Numbered from the stretch's first letter, positions 6,680-15,802 are shown. The stretch: 20,121 nt of DNA from Bacillota bacterium (GCA_023451395.1 JAEXZL010000117.1:1-20121); one strand, 5' to 3'. Numbers and translations: made by a program. Notes: generated from the letters alone by a model not told the origin.

Positions 6680-7633
6680 ATGCAAAATAGAAACCCAAAC
6701 AGTTTATTTGGCATAGATATAAACGAGTATAGCCAAAATGTAGATTTTCAGACACTGGCAAGAACTGTAGATTTTCTGTACTTAAGAACCTCAGGAACAG
6801 GCAGCGGTAGATTCAGGCTTGATAGAAGCTTTGTAGAATTTGCAAGGAGCAGCAGAGATTTTGGAATACCTGTTGGAGGTTATCATTATGCTTTGCCAAC
6901 TACCAGTTTAGCAGCAGCAGAGGTCCAAGCAGATGATTTTGCTAATGCGCTGGAGCAGGGATTTGGAGAAGGAGATTATGGCGATCTTTTTCCAGTGTTA
7001 GATGTGGAGGAACCCTTAGATGATTCTCTTACCACCGCTCAGCTAGTTAATTGGATAGATGCCTTTAGAAGGCGTTTTGAGAGCGTTACAAGAAGAAGAC
7101 TAATGTTTTATACAGGATCCTTTTTCATTGATTTGCATGATAACTTTTATATTCCAGGGAGAGGATTCCCTTTAAGCAATATGCCTCTTTGGATTGCCAT
7201 GTATACAAGAATTCCTGGGAATCCCCCTTATCCTGAAGATCAGGGAGGCTGGACCAGGTGGACAATATGGCAATATAGCGATGAGGGAAGGGTTAACGGA
7301 GTGTCTTCTCCAACAGATTTAAACTGGGGGCCAAATAATATTGATGAGCTTACACCACCAAGAGATGTTACTGGTCTTAGAGTTTTTGAGGATGATGAAA
7401 ATATATATATTGCTTGGAATCCTAATTCTGATTCAGATTTAGCAGGATATAATATATTCTTAAATGGAAATTATATAAGCACCTTAAATACTAATAGAAC
7501 TGTTTATGTAATTAATAAAAGGCAATATGGGATAACTCCTGGAGATGCTGTTACAGTAGGCGTTGAAGCCTTTGATAATACGGGAGATTTTTCACGTAAC
7601 AGAACAGATGCAGAACATGTAGTAGGTCAATAA
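6680..7633 (+). CDS. GH25 lysozyme with C-terminal fibronectin-III-like domain
   Basis: Glycoside hydrolase family 25 muramidase, cleaving the MurNAc-GlcNAc bond of peptidoglycan. The catalytic domain (about 9-220) has the N-terminal Asp of FGIDINEYS (Asp13), GGYHYALP, the catalytic DxE of VLDVEEP (Asp108, Glu110), an ADDFANAL-type helix, FYTGSFF, and the closing IWQYSD and DLNW motifs. From about residue 225 a single FN3-like beta domain follows (DVTGLRVFED, IYIAWNPN, GYNIFLNG, VGVEAFD). There is no signal peptide or membrane segment; the N-terminus is polar, so export would need a non-Sec route, lysis, or packaging in the spore. ATG 6680 follows GGAGGG. It ends at a shared bidirectional terminator. 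No phage genes adjoin it. Confidence 0.9.
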   Translation: MQNRNPNSLFGIDINEYSQNVDFQTLARTVDFLYLRTSGTGSGRFRLDRSFVEFARSSRDFGIPVGGYHYALPTTSLAAAEVQADDFANALEQGFGEGDYGDLFPVLDVEEPLDDSLTTAQLVNWIDAFRRRFESVTRRRLMFYTGSFFIDLHDNFYIPGRGFPLSNMPLWIAMYTRIPGNPPYPEDQGGWTRWTIWQYSDEGRVNGVSSPTDLNWGPNNIDELTPPRDVTGLRVFEDDENIYIAWNPNSDSDLAGYNIFLNGNYISTLNTNRTVYVINKRQYGITPGDAVTVGVEAFDNTGDFSRNRTDAEHVVGQ

Positions 7634-7650
7634 ATATAAAAGAGTAAATA

Positions 7651-7706
7651 AAAAAGCACCGTATAATCTTATATTGAATCAATAGGTTTATACGGTGTTT
7701 CTTTTT
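7651..7706. terminator. Bidirectional terminator between GH25 and M42 genes
   Basis: caccgtata (7657-7665) and tatacggtg (7689-7697) form a 9-bp stem. T-rich tracts follow on both strands: tttcttttt on plus, ttttt on minus. The M42 stop codon touches it. Confidence 0.85.
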
Positions 7707-8751
7707 ACTCTAAAGTTGAATATTCCAGTATAAGCTGGGCAGTGGCAATAAGTGCTTCTTTGTGGGTCCTTTCATAGGCATGGGAGGCAAAGACTCCTGG
7801 GCCTATTAAAGCCGTTTTAAAATCCCAGCCAGCGGAAAGAGCAGCAGATGCATCAGAGCCGTAGTTTGGATAAATGTCTATTTTATAAGCTATATCTTTA
7901 TCCTTGCAAAGCTTCACTAACTTTTTCCTAAGATCTAAATCATATGGGCCAGAAGAATCCTTAGCGCAAATGCAGACAGCAAATTCAGTGGAATTCTGTC
8001 CTTTACCTGGAGCACCCATATCCACAGCTATAAACTCTTTGATATTTTTTGAATGACCAGAGCTGGCCCCGTGGCCTACTTCCTCAAAATTGCTAAAGAA
8101 GAAGCTTAAGGTATAAGGAAGTTGAATATTATTCTTAACTAAATGCTCAATAACATATAAGAGTATTGCAGTGCTAGCTTTGTCATCTAAATGCCTGCTT
8201 TTTATAAAACCAGATGGGGTAAAAACTGTTCTGGTTTCAAAGGAGATAAAATCTCCTATGTTAATTCCTAAGGCTTCAACAGCCTCTTTAGAATCTACCT
8301 TTTCATCAAGGATTACCTCCATATTCTCAGGAGTTCTTTTTAATTCTTTAGCTTCTTGACCATGGACATGAACAGAAGGTTTAACTGTTTGTATAGTACC
8401 GCTATAGCTTTTACCTTCTAGTGTCTCTATAGTACAGTTTTCCCCATCAATTGAGGTCATCATAAAGCCGCCTACAGGTATAATGGATAAGCTTCCCTGG
8501 GATCTAATTTCTTTTACCATAGCTCCTAAGGTATCAATATGGGCAGAGAAGCCTCTCTCATAAGCTTGGTTCTTGCCCTTTAAAGTTGCAATAACCGCTC
8601 CTTTGTTGGTAATCTCATAGGGAATTCCTAAGGCTTCTAGGTGACCAGTGATGTAAGCAGTTGCTTTTTTAGTATTGCCTGTAGGACTGGGGATATCCAA
8701 AATTTCCTTGAGATAGTTTTCAATTTGGTTATAATTTATAATTTCTGTCAT
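7705..8751 (-). CDS. M42-family metallo-aminopeptidase
   Basis: Cytoplasmic dinuclear-metal aminopeptidase of the M42 (FrvX/YsdC/glutamyl aminopeptidase) family, usually large tetrahedral oligomers trimming peptides. Visible metal and catalytic motifs in order are AHIDT (His71), RHLDDKAS with the bridging Asp, NFEEVGHGA with the general-base/ligand Glu pair, VDMGAP, and HAYERTH near the C-terminus. All are intact and the length (348 aa) is typical. A longer frame begins with GTG at 8760, but that codon is part of the Shine-Dalgarno AGAGGTG. The ATG at 8751 has proper spacing and is preferred. The gene converges on GH25 and diverges from the VanW gene. Confidence 0.93.
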   Translation of the reverse strand: MTEIINYNQIENYLKEILDIPSPTGNTKKATAYITGHLEALGIPYEITNKGAVIATLKGKNQAYERGFSAHIDTLGAMVKEIRSQGSLSIIPVGGFMMTSIDGENCTIETLEGKSYSGTIQTVKPSVHVHGQEAKELKRTPENMEVILDEKVDSKEAVEALGINIGDFISFETRTVFTPSGFIKSRHLDDKASTAILLYVIEHLVKNNIQLPYTLSFFFSNFEEVGHGASSGHSKNIKEFIAVDMGAPGKGQNSTEFAVCICAKDSSGPYDLDLRKKLVKLCKDKDIAYKIDIYPNYGSDASAALSAGWDFKTALIGPGVFASHAYERTHKEALIATAQLILEYSTLE

Positions 8752-8874
8752 TAATATCACCTCTTATTATTAATTATACTTTAATTTTAAATAAATGGTA
8801 TTTTTTTATATATAATAAAATAATTTTATTAAATCATGACTATTAATACTACTTTTCGTAATATATATGAGGGT

Positions 8875-8898
8875 AATTGTAAAGGATGAAATTGTAAA
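8875..8898 (+). repeat. Direct repeat upstream of the VanW gene
   Basis: Two copies of AATTGTAAA (8875-8883 and 8890-8898), 15 bp apart start to start, lie in the 218-nt AT-rich gap between the M42 and VanW genes. It could be a regulator site. The TGTAAA halves recall the WalR half-site, but the spacing (9 nt, not 5) does not fit. TATAAT-like boxes occur at 8920 and 8940, without a well-placed -35. Nothing else is seen in this gap. Confidence 0.35.
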
Positions 8899-8969
8899 TT
8901 TTTTTTTAAATTAGTGTTTTATAATATAACATCATATAGTATAATATTATCAGAAAGAGGGAGGATAAT

Positions 8970-10403
8970 ATGGGCGAGAATAAAGGCAAAAAGACTAAAA
9001 AAAGCAGTAAAACTCCGCTTATTATTGTCGGTGCTGTTGTCCTGGTTATAGTGCTGAGTGCTTCAGCCTATACGGCTTACAGTTATTCGCAGGTTAATCA
9101 GTGGAACAATATGATTTACCCCGGAGTAAAGGTTGAAACAATTGATATATCCGGTAAAACTAGGGAAGAGGCCATAGAGCTTCTTAAAAATCAGTTTATA
9201 GAAAAGACTAATAGTAGCAGTATTACTACTGTACTAGATGGTCATGAATATATACTTGAGCTCCAAAATCTCGACTTTAAATATAATATTGAAGAGATTG
9301 TAGATGAAGCCGTAAACTACGGTAAGGATTTAAAGCTCTTTAGTAAGTATTCTCTAATAAAGAACCCAGTAGATAAAAGTGTAGCAGTAAAATATACCTA
9401 TAATGAGGAAGCTGTTAATACCTTTGTAAATTCTATAGCTGAAGAGCTTAATAAAGAGCCTGTTAATGCCAAGATAAAGATAAGTGGCGGGGATATAAAT
9501 GTTACTCCTGATGTAAAAGGGTATAAGGTAAATACTGATGCTTTGATTCAGGAGATTAATAATAAGCTTATTTCTGGAGTAGAGGGTAATGTTACTGTAC
9601 AGGCCTCTGCTGAAGTAACAGAAGCTGGTGTAACAGCTGAAATGTTAAATAAGATAGATACTAAAATATCATCCTTTACCACAAATTATAGCTCTTCCAC
9701 CGCTGCTAGAGCTCATAATGTGGACTTGGCTGCAAAGTTCATAAATGGTACTGTGCTTATGCCTGGTGAGACCTTTAGCTACAATAAGGTTGTAGGCGAA
9801 AGAACAAAATCCAGGGGCTTCCAGGAAGCAGGAGTTTTTGTTGGAGATAAGGTGGAGCAGGGCGTAGGCGGAGGAATCTGTCAGGTATCAAGTACACTTT
9901 ATGCTGCTGCCATGAATGCTAATCTTAGATCTGTAACCAGAAGAAATCACTCTATGCCTGTAAGCTATATGGACGTTGGTATGGATGCTACAGTGGTTTG
10001 GGGTGCTATAGATTATCAGTTTAAGAATAACTATGATTTTCCTGTATATCTTCAAGCTGTAACTTCTAACAGAAACCTTACCTTTAATATTTATGGAAGC
10101 GGATCAGGTATGGGAGGTAAGACCTATAAGCTTACTTCAGAAACCTTGAAGGTAAATGAGCCTAGTATACAAACTATTGAGGATCCTACAATGAAGGAAG
10201 GGACAACCTCCTGGGATAAGAAGCCAGTTACAGGGTATGTAGCAAAATCCTATCTTATAACTTATCAGAACGGTAAGGAAATAAGCAGAGATGTAGTGTC
10301 TACCGATACCTATAAAACCGTAAATGGCATTTTAAGAAAAGGAACAAAGAAGGTGCAGTCTCAACAGGCTCCTGCAGATACACAAGCTCCACAGGGACAA
10401 TAG
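8970..10403 (+). CDS. VanW-family protein, membrane-anchored, with peptidoglycan-binding-like repeats
   Basis: Envelope protein of 477 aa, inferred to act outside the membrane on or near peptidoglycan; the biochemical role of VanW domains is unresolved. A Lys-rich N-terminus precedes one TM anchor (about 17-38). Two putative-peptidoglycan-binding repeats follow (about 55-130 and 160-215, e.g. VTPDVKGYKVN). The VanW domain (about 245-370) has NGTVLMPGETFSYN, the signature GVGGGICQVSSTLY and RRNHSMPVSYM. A G5-like C-terminal segment (about 425-460, YLITYQNGKEISRDVV) leads to a Pro/Gln-rich tail. ATG 8970 follows AGAGGGAGGA. The gene is monocistronic, with a strong terminator after it. The usual clostridial form is chromosomal and not a vancomycin-resistance gene in itself. 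Confidence 0.9.
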   Translation: MGENKGKKTKKSSKTPLIIVGAVVLVIVLSASAYTAYSYSQVNQWNNMIYPGVKVETIDISGKTREEAIELLKNQFIEKTNSSSITTVLDGHEYILELQNLDFKYNIEEIVDEAVNYGKDLKLFSKYSLIKNPVDKSVAVKYTYNEEAVNTFVNSIAEELNKEPVNAKIKISGGDINVTPDVKGYKVNTDALIQEINNKLISGVEGNVTVQASAEVTEAGVTAEMLNKIDTKISSFTTNYSSSTAARAHNVDLAAKFINGTVLMPGETFSYNKVVGERTKSRGFQEAGVFVGDKVEQGVGGGICQVSSTLYAAAMNANLRSVTRRNHSMPVSYMDVGMDATVVWGAIDYQFKNNYDFPVYLQAVTSNRNLTFNIYGSGSGMGGKTYKLTSETLKVNEPSIQTIEDPTMKEGTTSWDKKPVTGYVAKSYLITYQNGKEISRDVVSTDTYKTVNGILRKGTKKVQSQQAPADTQAPQGQ

Positions 10404-10422
10404 TTAAATAAATGGGGAATTT

Positions 10423-10458
10423 AATAAGATCTTGGCAAAAGCCAAGGTCTTATTTTTT
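10423..10458 (+). terminator. Rho-independent terminator after the VanW gene
   Basis: aataagatcttggc (10423-10436), loop aaaa, then gccaaggtcttatt (10441-10454). One G-T pair, otherwise a perfect 14-bp stem, continuing into a T run. Confidence 0.92.
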
Positions 10459-10506
10459 TAAAAATCTATAAAACACTCACATAGCTAGTATTAAATTAGA
10501 TTATTA

Positions 10507-10515
10507 TGGTAAAAT
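10507..10515 (+). promoter_or_regulatory. Candidate extended -10 promoter for the moxR operon
   Basis: TGGTAAAAT fits TGn-TAAAAT about 30 nt before the MoxR start codon. It is similar in form to the TGGTATAAT upstream of ddl. The -35 is not convincing. TATAAT at 10516 is an alternative. Confidence 0.4.
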
Positions 10516-10546
10516 TATAATTAGTACGATTATTTGAGGTGAAAAA

Positions 10547-11488
10547 ATGGAAGACATGAATTTAATTATTAAAAATATATTAAACAACATAGAGAGTGTA
10601 ATTATTGGAAAAAATGAAGCTGTAGAGGATATATTAAAAGGCATTATGGCTGGTGGACATATTCTTATAGAGGACGTGCCTGGTGTAGGTAAAACAACTT
10701 TAATAAAAGCTCTTGCAAAATCCATAAACCTATCCTTTAGCAGAATTCAGTTTACTCCGGATCTCCTTCCTTCTGATATTACAGGAATATCCATTTATAA
10801 TAAACAAGAGATGGAGTTTCAATTTAAAAAGGGGCCTATATTTTCCAATATAGTTCTGGCAGATGAAATAAATAGAACATCTCCTAAAACTCAATCAGCT
10901 TTACTTGAGGTAATGGAGGAAAGACAGGTCTCTGAAGGAAATTATACATATAAGCTGGATAGACCTTTTGTAGTGCTGGCAACACAAAACCCTGTTGAGT
11001 ATGAAGGGACCTTCCTTCTTCCTGAGGCACAGCTGGATAGATTTATAATAAAGGTGAGGGTAGGCTATCCTTCAAGACAACAGGAAATTAATATTCTTGA
11101 GATTTATAGAAAGAAGGAACCACTTGAGGAATTAGTACCCGTGGCTAGTGGCAGGGACATATTATATCTTCAGAAGATGGTAAAGGAGATAAGAGTTGCT
11201 GCAGATATCAATAGGTATATTGTTGATATAGTAAATGCCACAAGAAGCAACAATTATATAAGTCTTGGTGCAAGTCCTAGAGCATCACTATCCCTTCTAA
11301 GAATAGCACAGTCAACAGCACTTCTTAAAGGAAGGAGCTACGTTATACCTGAAGATGTTAAAGAAAATATCATTCCGGTTTTAGGCCATAGGATAATTAT
11401 ATCTTCACTAGGAAAATCTAAAGGTTATTCTCAGGAGAGTTTATTAGAGCAGTTAATTAATAAGGTTTCCGTTCCAAAAGTAGGTTAG
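10547..11488 (+). CDS. MoxR-family AAA+ ATPase
   Basis: Cytoplasmic AAA+ chaperone-like ATPase of 313 aa, thought to assist maturation or assembly of partner proteins. The Walker A is EDVPGVGKTTL (Lys49), Walker B is VLADEINR (Asp106-Glu107), sensor 1 is LATQNP, and LPEAQLDRF carries the conserved Arg-finger region. The C-terminal lid holds LGASPRASLSLLR, the MoxR sensor-2 signature. ATG 10547 follows GAGGTG. The DUF58 gene begins 1 nt after its stop. The MoxR-DUF58-transglutaminase order is widely conserved, so it probably acts on those two products (inference). Confidence 0.95.
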   Translation: MEDMNLIIKNILNNIESVIIGKNEAVEDILKGIMAGGHILIEDVPGVGKTTLIKALAKSINLSFSRIQFTPDLLPSDITGISIYNKQEMEFQFKKGPIFSNIVLADEINRTSPKTQSALLEVMEERQVSEGNYTYKLDRPFVVLATQNPVEYEGTFLLPEAQLDRFIIKVRVGYPSRQQEINILEIYRKKEPLEELVPVASGRDILYLQKMVKEIRVAADINRYIVDIVNATRSNNYISLGASPRASLSLLRIAQSTALLKGRSYVIPEDVKENIIPVLGHRIIISSLGKSKGYSQESLLEQLINKVSVPKVG

Positions 11489-11489
11489 T

Positions 11490-12656
11490 ATGATTAAGTT
11501 AAATATTAGATTTTTAATTTTTTTATTGGGAGCCTTTGCTATGGCCTACAGCCTTGGAGGGGAACCATACTATAAAATTCTATATCTTTTACTGGCGATT
11601 TTTACTCTAGGGATTCTTTTTACTGTAATTAATATTATAAGTTTGAGTGTTACACCTTATATAGAAGAAAGAAAATATTATACTGGTAATACAGAGCTTT
11701 TGGAGGTGAAAATAAAGAATAAAGGTTTTTTCTTTATTCCTTATGTAGTGATTAAAATACCCTTATTAGCTTCATTCTTTAAAGATTATAGTGGAGAAAT
11801 CTTTTCTCTAAAGCCAAGGGAAGAAGTAATCTTAAAATACAATCTTGAGCTTAAGGTGAGGGGTGAGTACTCCTTTGAGAAGGTTTCTATTATTACAAGA
11901 GATCTCTTTGGTATTGTAGATATTAGAAAAAGAAAGGCCTTAAATGGAACCCTCAAGGTATATCCTAGAGAAAGAAATATAAGAGGAAAAGCTCTTATGG
12001 ATGGAGATACCTTTTTCAAATTTAAAAGAACCAAAAACTCCTATGATGATCAATTCAGTAGCAGAGATTTGAGAAAATATCAGGAAGGAGATAATCTAAA
12101 AAGAATTAATTGGAAGGTAAGTGCAAAAAAGAATGAGCTTTTTGTAAAAAACTATGAAAGCACTTCCGGTGAGGAGATATCTGTTTTTTTAGACATGAAT
12201 AAGAGTAATTATGCCCTTGATATGGAGGGCATAAAAGAAGAGCTAATGGTAGACTTTACTTTATCACTTTTGAACTTTTTTTTAGGAAGGGGTATTAAAT
12301 CCTCTATCTATCTCAACAAGAAAGATGATAGAAAATTTATTCTTACAGAATCAAGAGATATTCAGAAGCTCATAGAGTATTTAATTACAGAAAGAAGCGA
12401 TGGAATAAGAGCTGTTGAAAGCTATATCCAAGAAGCAAGTTATGGAATAAATAAAAAGTCAGCGATAGCAATAGTAATGTATAAAGCAACAGAAGGCCTT
12501 TGTAAAGAGCTTATAGCTCTTAAAGACAGAGGCTTCAAACCAATGCTCTTTGTGCTGGAAGAGGATAGGACATACCTTACCTATAAGCAAAGGTTAAAAG
12601 GGTTCTCTATTCCTAGCTACAGTATTAATGAGCTTTTAGAGGGTTTTGAGATATAA
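11490..12656 (+). CDS. DUF58-domain membrane protein
   Basis: Protein of 388 aa of unknown biochemical role, regularly paired with MoxR ATPases. Two N-terminal hydrophobic segments (about 6-22 and 29-50) are followed by a beta-rich portion resembling a conserved repeat domain (about 55-150). The DUF58 core comes next, with its signature RDLRKYQEGDNLKRINW (about 190-206) and the downstream SAKKNELFVKNYE. Late residues (SGEEISVFLDMNKSNY) look like the start of a degenerate VWA-type fold, but no complete DxSxS MIDAS motif is seen. The start at 11490 lies 1 nt past the MoxR stop with only a modest AGG ahead, so translation probably depends on coupling. Confidence 0.88.
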   Translation: MIKLNIRFLIFLLGAFAMAYSLGGEPYYKILYLLLAIFTLGILFTVINIISLSVTPYIEERKYYTGNTELLEVKIKNKGFFFIPYVVIKIPLLASFFKDYSGEIFSLKPREEVILKYNLELKVRGEYSFEKVSIITRDLFGIVDIRKRKALNGTLKVYPRERNIRGKALMDGDTFFKFKRTKNSYDDQFSSRDLRKYQEGDNLKRINWKVSAKKNELFVKNYESTSGEEISVFLDMNKSNYALDMEGIKEELMVDFTLSLLNFFLGRGIKSSIYLNKKDDRKFILTESRDIQKLIEYLITERSDGIRAVESYIQEASYGINKKSAIAIVMYKATEGLCKELIALKDRGFKPMLFVLEEDRTYLTYKQRLKGFSIPSYSINELLEGFEI

Positions 12657-12683
12657 TTAATAAAAACGAAGATAGGTGAGCTC

Positions 12684-14894
12684 ATGAAATGGATAAAAGA
12701 AAATATTCTTAATATCCTAGTAATATATATTAATATATTTTTTATAATGAAAATTTTAATTGGCTCCTATGGCATCGTCAATGAAGATTGGCTACGGATA
12801 TTGGGGCTAATTATCTTGGGAACTGTTATTTATTGGATATTTCATACCTTGCTGCATAAAAGCAGGCAAAAGGTGATTTTTCTACTGATAACTATGGCTA
12901 TTATATTAGGAGCTACTATAATTTTTAGGGGCTTTATAGAAAATTTCATCTATAGTGGTATTGTTTCAAAAATAGATAACATTAATACTCTATTAAATAA
13001 TGATATGCCCATAAGCTTTGACCTATTTAATAACATATTTTTAGTAACTATCCCAGGTATAACAATCATTGTGTTATGGCTTTCTGCTAGAGGATATTTA
13101 GATTCAATTGTTCTAGTTTCTTTTGCTGTAATGACATTCCTTTGGAGTCTTGGTTATTTAGATGGAATTATTCCAAATCTATTTTCTTTTATGGTTATTG
13201 TAGCTGTGACCATAGGAGTAAATAATCACAATAGATTTATGAAAAAAACCAAAGAGCAAAGGATAAGAAGAACAAGACCAATTAAAGTATTTATTCCTAT
13301 AATAGTTTCAGCAATTCTAATATCAATAATCCCAGGGTATTTTCCTTATGCCAAAGATGGGAGATTTGTGGAAGAATGGATTCAGAAATTTAATGAAAAG
13401 GTGGTAAAGGGCTGGTCTCCTGATGGGTTGAGCTTTGGAGGTACTGGGAGTAATAATCAATATACTCTTAAAAGCTCTGGTTATTCAGACAGCAGTACAA
13501 AGCTAGGAGGGAAACTTAAGCTTGATTATAGTCCAGTACTTAGGGTTTATAGTGATAAGCCTATTTATCTTAAGGGGTCAGTAAAGGATAAATATGATGG
13601 TAGCTCTTGGAGAAGCCAGCTAAGTGATTATGAAAAAAGAAATTACTTCATAAGAGGCTACTACTGGGGGGATGAATTAGAAAATACCTCCTCTAAGGCA
13701 GTAAGGATAAAGCCTCTTGCAAATTTTAAAAATATATTTTTACCAAATCAAACCCTTAGCTTAACTGCGGATAGAACTTTTTATCTTAGTAATGATGGTG
13801 AAGTAGGCTACTTTAATAAATCCAATAATGATGAATATACAATTGAATTTATTGAAGAGGATATGAACCTTAATGGGTCTTTTGGTTATAAAAATAAAGA
13901 TTATGACTTTATAAATGAAAACTTTAAAGAATATCTGACACTGTATCCAGGGATTACTGATAGAACCATTGATCTTGTGAATTCCTTTAAAACGCAGAGA
14001 GAAAGCGATTTGACACTGGTAAAAAAAATAAAGAGCTATGTAAGTGGTAAGTACCCCTATTCCCTTTCCGTTTCGGATGTTCCTAGGGGAGTGGATTTTG
14101 TGGATTATTATCTTTTTCAGGAGGGTAAGGGTTATTGTGTGTATTCAGCCTCTGCTATAACTGTTATGCTTAGAATAGCTGGGATTCCTGCAAGATATGT
14201 TGAGGGCTTTAAAGTTTCAGGAGATTCCACGGAGGGTTACTATACCGTAACCAATGCTAATGCCCACGCATGGACTGAAGCTCTTATATTCGATGGCTAT
14301 GGTTATAGATGGATTACTGTAGATGCCTCTACTACTCCCGCTGAGTTTTCTGGTGATTTAAATCCTCAGGAGACAGAGACTGAAGCTCCTCAAGGTGGAA
14401 TTAATAATGAGGAGATACCTGAAGCTGACAATCCTGAAACTGATAATCCAGTAGTAAATGGACCAAGTGAGGAAGGGAATCAACAGGAGAATACTGATGA
14501 TACTAAGGAAGGAAATTATTATCAGATAGTATATGTGGTAGCTGCAGTCTTATTTACAGGAATACTGTGGTTTAGCTACTTGGCCTTTAGAAAGAAAAGA
14601 ATAATTAATGCTAAAAACTTAGCACCTATGTATTATTATTTTAGTAAAAGACTTAGAGGTCTAGGGTATATTAAGCCTGAAAATCTAACTGAAAAGGAAT
14701 TTATAGCAACCATTAAAGAAGGGGAGCTAAGAGATGAAATGAGTAAACTCATAGAGCTTGTATATCTTGAGCATTATGGAGGAATAGTAAAGAAAAGTGA
14801 TAAAAATGCTATTTATAGTAATTTAGAAAAAGTCATAAAGAAGTACCAAGGAGGAATAAAATATTATCTTAATAAATTTTTACTAAGGAGATAA
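12684..14894 (+). CDS. TgpA-like membrane protein with transglutaminase-like domain
   Basis: Protein of 736 aa. About six to seven N-terminal TM helices (within 8-220) are followed by a large extracytoplasmic part with the transglutaminase-like core. Its triad is visible: Cys485 in GKGYCVYSASA, His528 in NAHAWTE and Asp547 in WITVDAS. An Asn/Glu/Pro-rich linker (about 555-610) leads to a final TM (about 613-637) and a cytoplasmic tail of about 100 aa resembling DUF4129 (NLTEKEFIA, IELVYLEHYGG). This topology matches TgpA/DUF3488-type proteins, which in other bacteria act in the envelope as proteases or transglutaminases; the substrate is unknown. ATG 12684 follows AGGTGA. The Cof gene starts 3 nt after its stop. 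Confidence 0.92.
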   Translation: MKWIKENILNILVIYINIFFIMKILIGSYGIVNEDWLRILGLIILGTVIYWIFHTLLHKSRQKVIFLLITMAIILGATIIFRGFIENFIYSGIVSKIDNINTLLNNDMPISFDLFNNIFLVTIPGITIIVLWLSARGYLDSIVLVSFAVMTFLWSLGYLDGIIPNLFSFMVIVAVTIGVNNHNRFMKKTKEQRIRRTRPIKVFIPIIVSAILISIIPGYFPYAKDGRFVEEWIQKFNEKVVKGWSPDGLSFGGTGSNNQYTLKSSGYSDSSTKLGGKLKLDYSPVLRVYSDKPIYLKGSVKDKYDGSSWRSQLSDYEKRNYFIRGYYWGDELENTSSKAVRIKPLANFKNIFLPNQTLSLTADRTFYLSNDGEVGYFNKSNNDEYTIEFIEEDMNLNGSFGYKNKDYDFINENFKEYLTLYPGITDRTIDLVNSFKTQRESDLTLVKKIKSYVSGKYPYSLSVSDVPRGVDFVDYYLFQEGKGYCVYSASAITVMLRIAGIPARYVEGFKVSGDSTEGYYTVTNANAHAWTEALIFDGYGYRWITVDASTTPAEFSGDLNPQETETEAPQGGINNEEIPEADNPETDNPVVNGPSEEGNQQENTDDTKEGNYYQIVYVVAAVLFTGILWFSYLAFRKKRIINAKNLAPMYYYFSKRLRGLGYIKPENLTEKEFIATIKEGELRDEMSKLIELVYLEHYGGIVKKSDKNAIYSNLEKVIKKYQGGIKYYLNKFLLRR

Positions 14895-14897
14895 AGT

Positions 14898-15737
14898 ATG
14901 CACTATAAACTGATATGTATTGATATGGATGGAACGCTATTTAATAGCTCTAAAGAAATATCACAAAGAAATAAGGAAGCAATAAGGAAGGCTCAGGAGG
15001 CAGGAATTAAGGTGGTTATAGCCTCAGGTAGGATGTACAATTTTGCCGTGCACCACATGGACTTTCTTGGAATAACCACGCCAGTGATCACTGCTAACGG
15101 TGCTTATGTTAAAGAACGGGAGAATGATAAGGTCATATATAAAAAGACTCTAGGATCCCAAAATGCCTTAGAGTCACTAAGAGTATTTGAAAAATATAAT
15201 GTTTCACCTAATTTCTTTAGTCCTGACTCCATAATAGCTAAAAAAGGAAGTAGATTACTAGGCATATATGAAAAGGCCAATGAAAGCCTTTCAGAAGATA
15301 CAAGGATAAAAATATATTCTGTAGATAAGGATGAAGATTGGGAAAGGCTCTTAATTGAGCATGATATGGATATATTAAAGTGGATAGCTGTTGAAGAAGA
15401 TCTTAATAAGCTTGAGAAATTAAAAAAAGAGCTTTCTGCCATTGAAGGAATTGAATTAACAAGCTCAGGATTTAATAATGTAGAAGCTAATAGTAAGGGT
15501 GTATCAAAGGGAAGAGCTGTAGAAATAATCGCAAGCTTATATTCAATTTCCAGAGAAGAGATTATCTGTATTGGAGACAGTGACAATGATATTTCAATGA
15601 TAGAGTTTGCAGGTCTTGGAGTAGCCATGGCAAATGGTAAGGATAACGTAAAGGCCTTGGCAGACTATGTAACAGATAGTAATGATGAGGATGGAGTTGC
15701 TAAGGTTATAGAAAAATTTGCTTTAATGAATAAATAA
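14898..15737 (+). CDS. Cof-type HAD-superfamily phosphatase (subclass IIB)
   Basis: Cytoplasmic phosphatase of 279 aa, typically acting on small phosphorylated sugars, nucleotides or FMN-type cofactors. HAD motif I is CIDMDGTLF (Asp9 nucleophile, Asp11), motif II is VIASGR, and motif III Lys is in SKGVSKGRA. Motif IV is CIGDSDNDISMI. A C2-type cap lies between motifs II and III, as in Cof/YwpJ/YxeH proteins. ATG 14898 follows AAGGAGAT and is 3 nt from the transglutaminase stop, so it belongs to that operon, although no mechanistic link is evident. A hairpin with a T run follows within about 110 nt. Confidence 0.92.
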   Translation: MHYKLICIDMDGTLFNSSKEISQRNKEAIRKAQEAGIKVVIASGRMYNFAVHHMDFLGITTPVITANGAYVKERENDKVIYKKTLGSQNALESLRVFEKYNVSPNFFSPDSIIAKKGSRLLGIYEKANESLSEDTRIKIYSVDKDEDWERLLIEHDMDILKWIAVEEDLNKLEKLKKELSAIEGIELTSSGFNNVEANSKGVSKGRAVEIIASLYSISREEIICIGDSDNDISMIEFAGLGVAMANGKDNVKALADYVTDSNDEDGVAKVIEKFALMNK

Positions 15738-15802
15738 CGAGATAAAAATAAATATTAGATATAAATGGTTACAATGGTGGATAATCTTAGCTAATAAAAG
15801 CT

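Noticed and set aside
6680..7633. Prophage endolysin
   Set aside because: No holin, structural, integrase or other phage genes lie nearby, and base composition matches the neighbours.
15104..15628. 174-codon minus-strand open frame inside the Cof gene
   Set aside because: It is fully antisense to a gene with all four HAD motifs; its Ser/Leu-rich composition is typical of a shadow frame.
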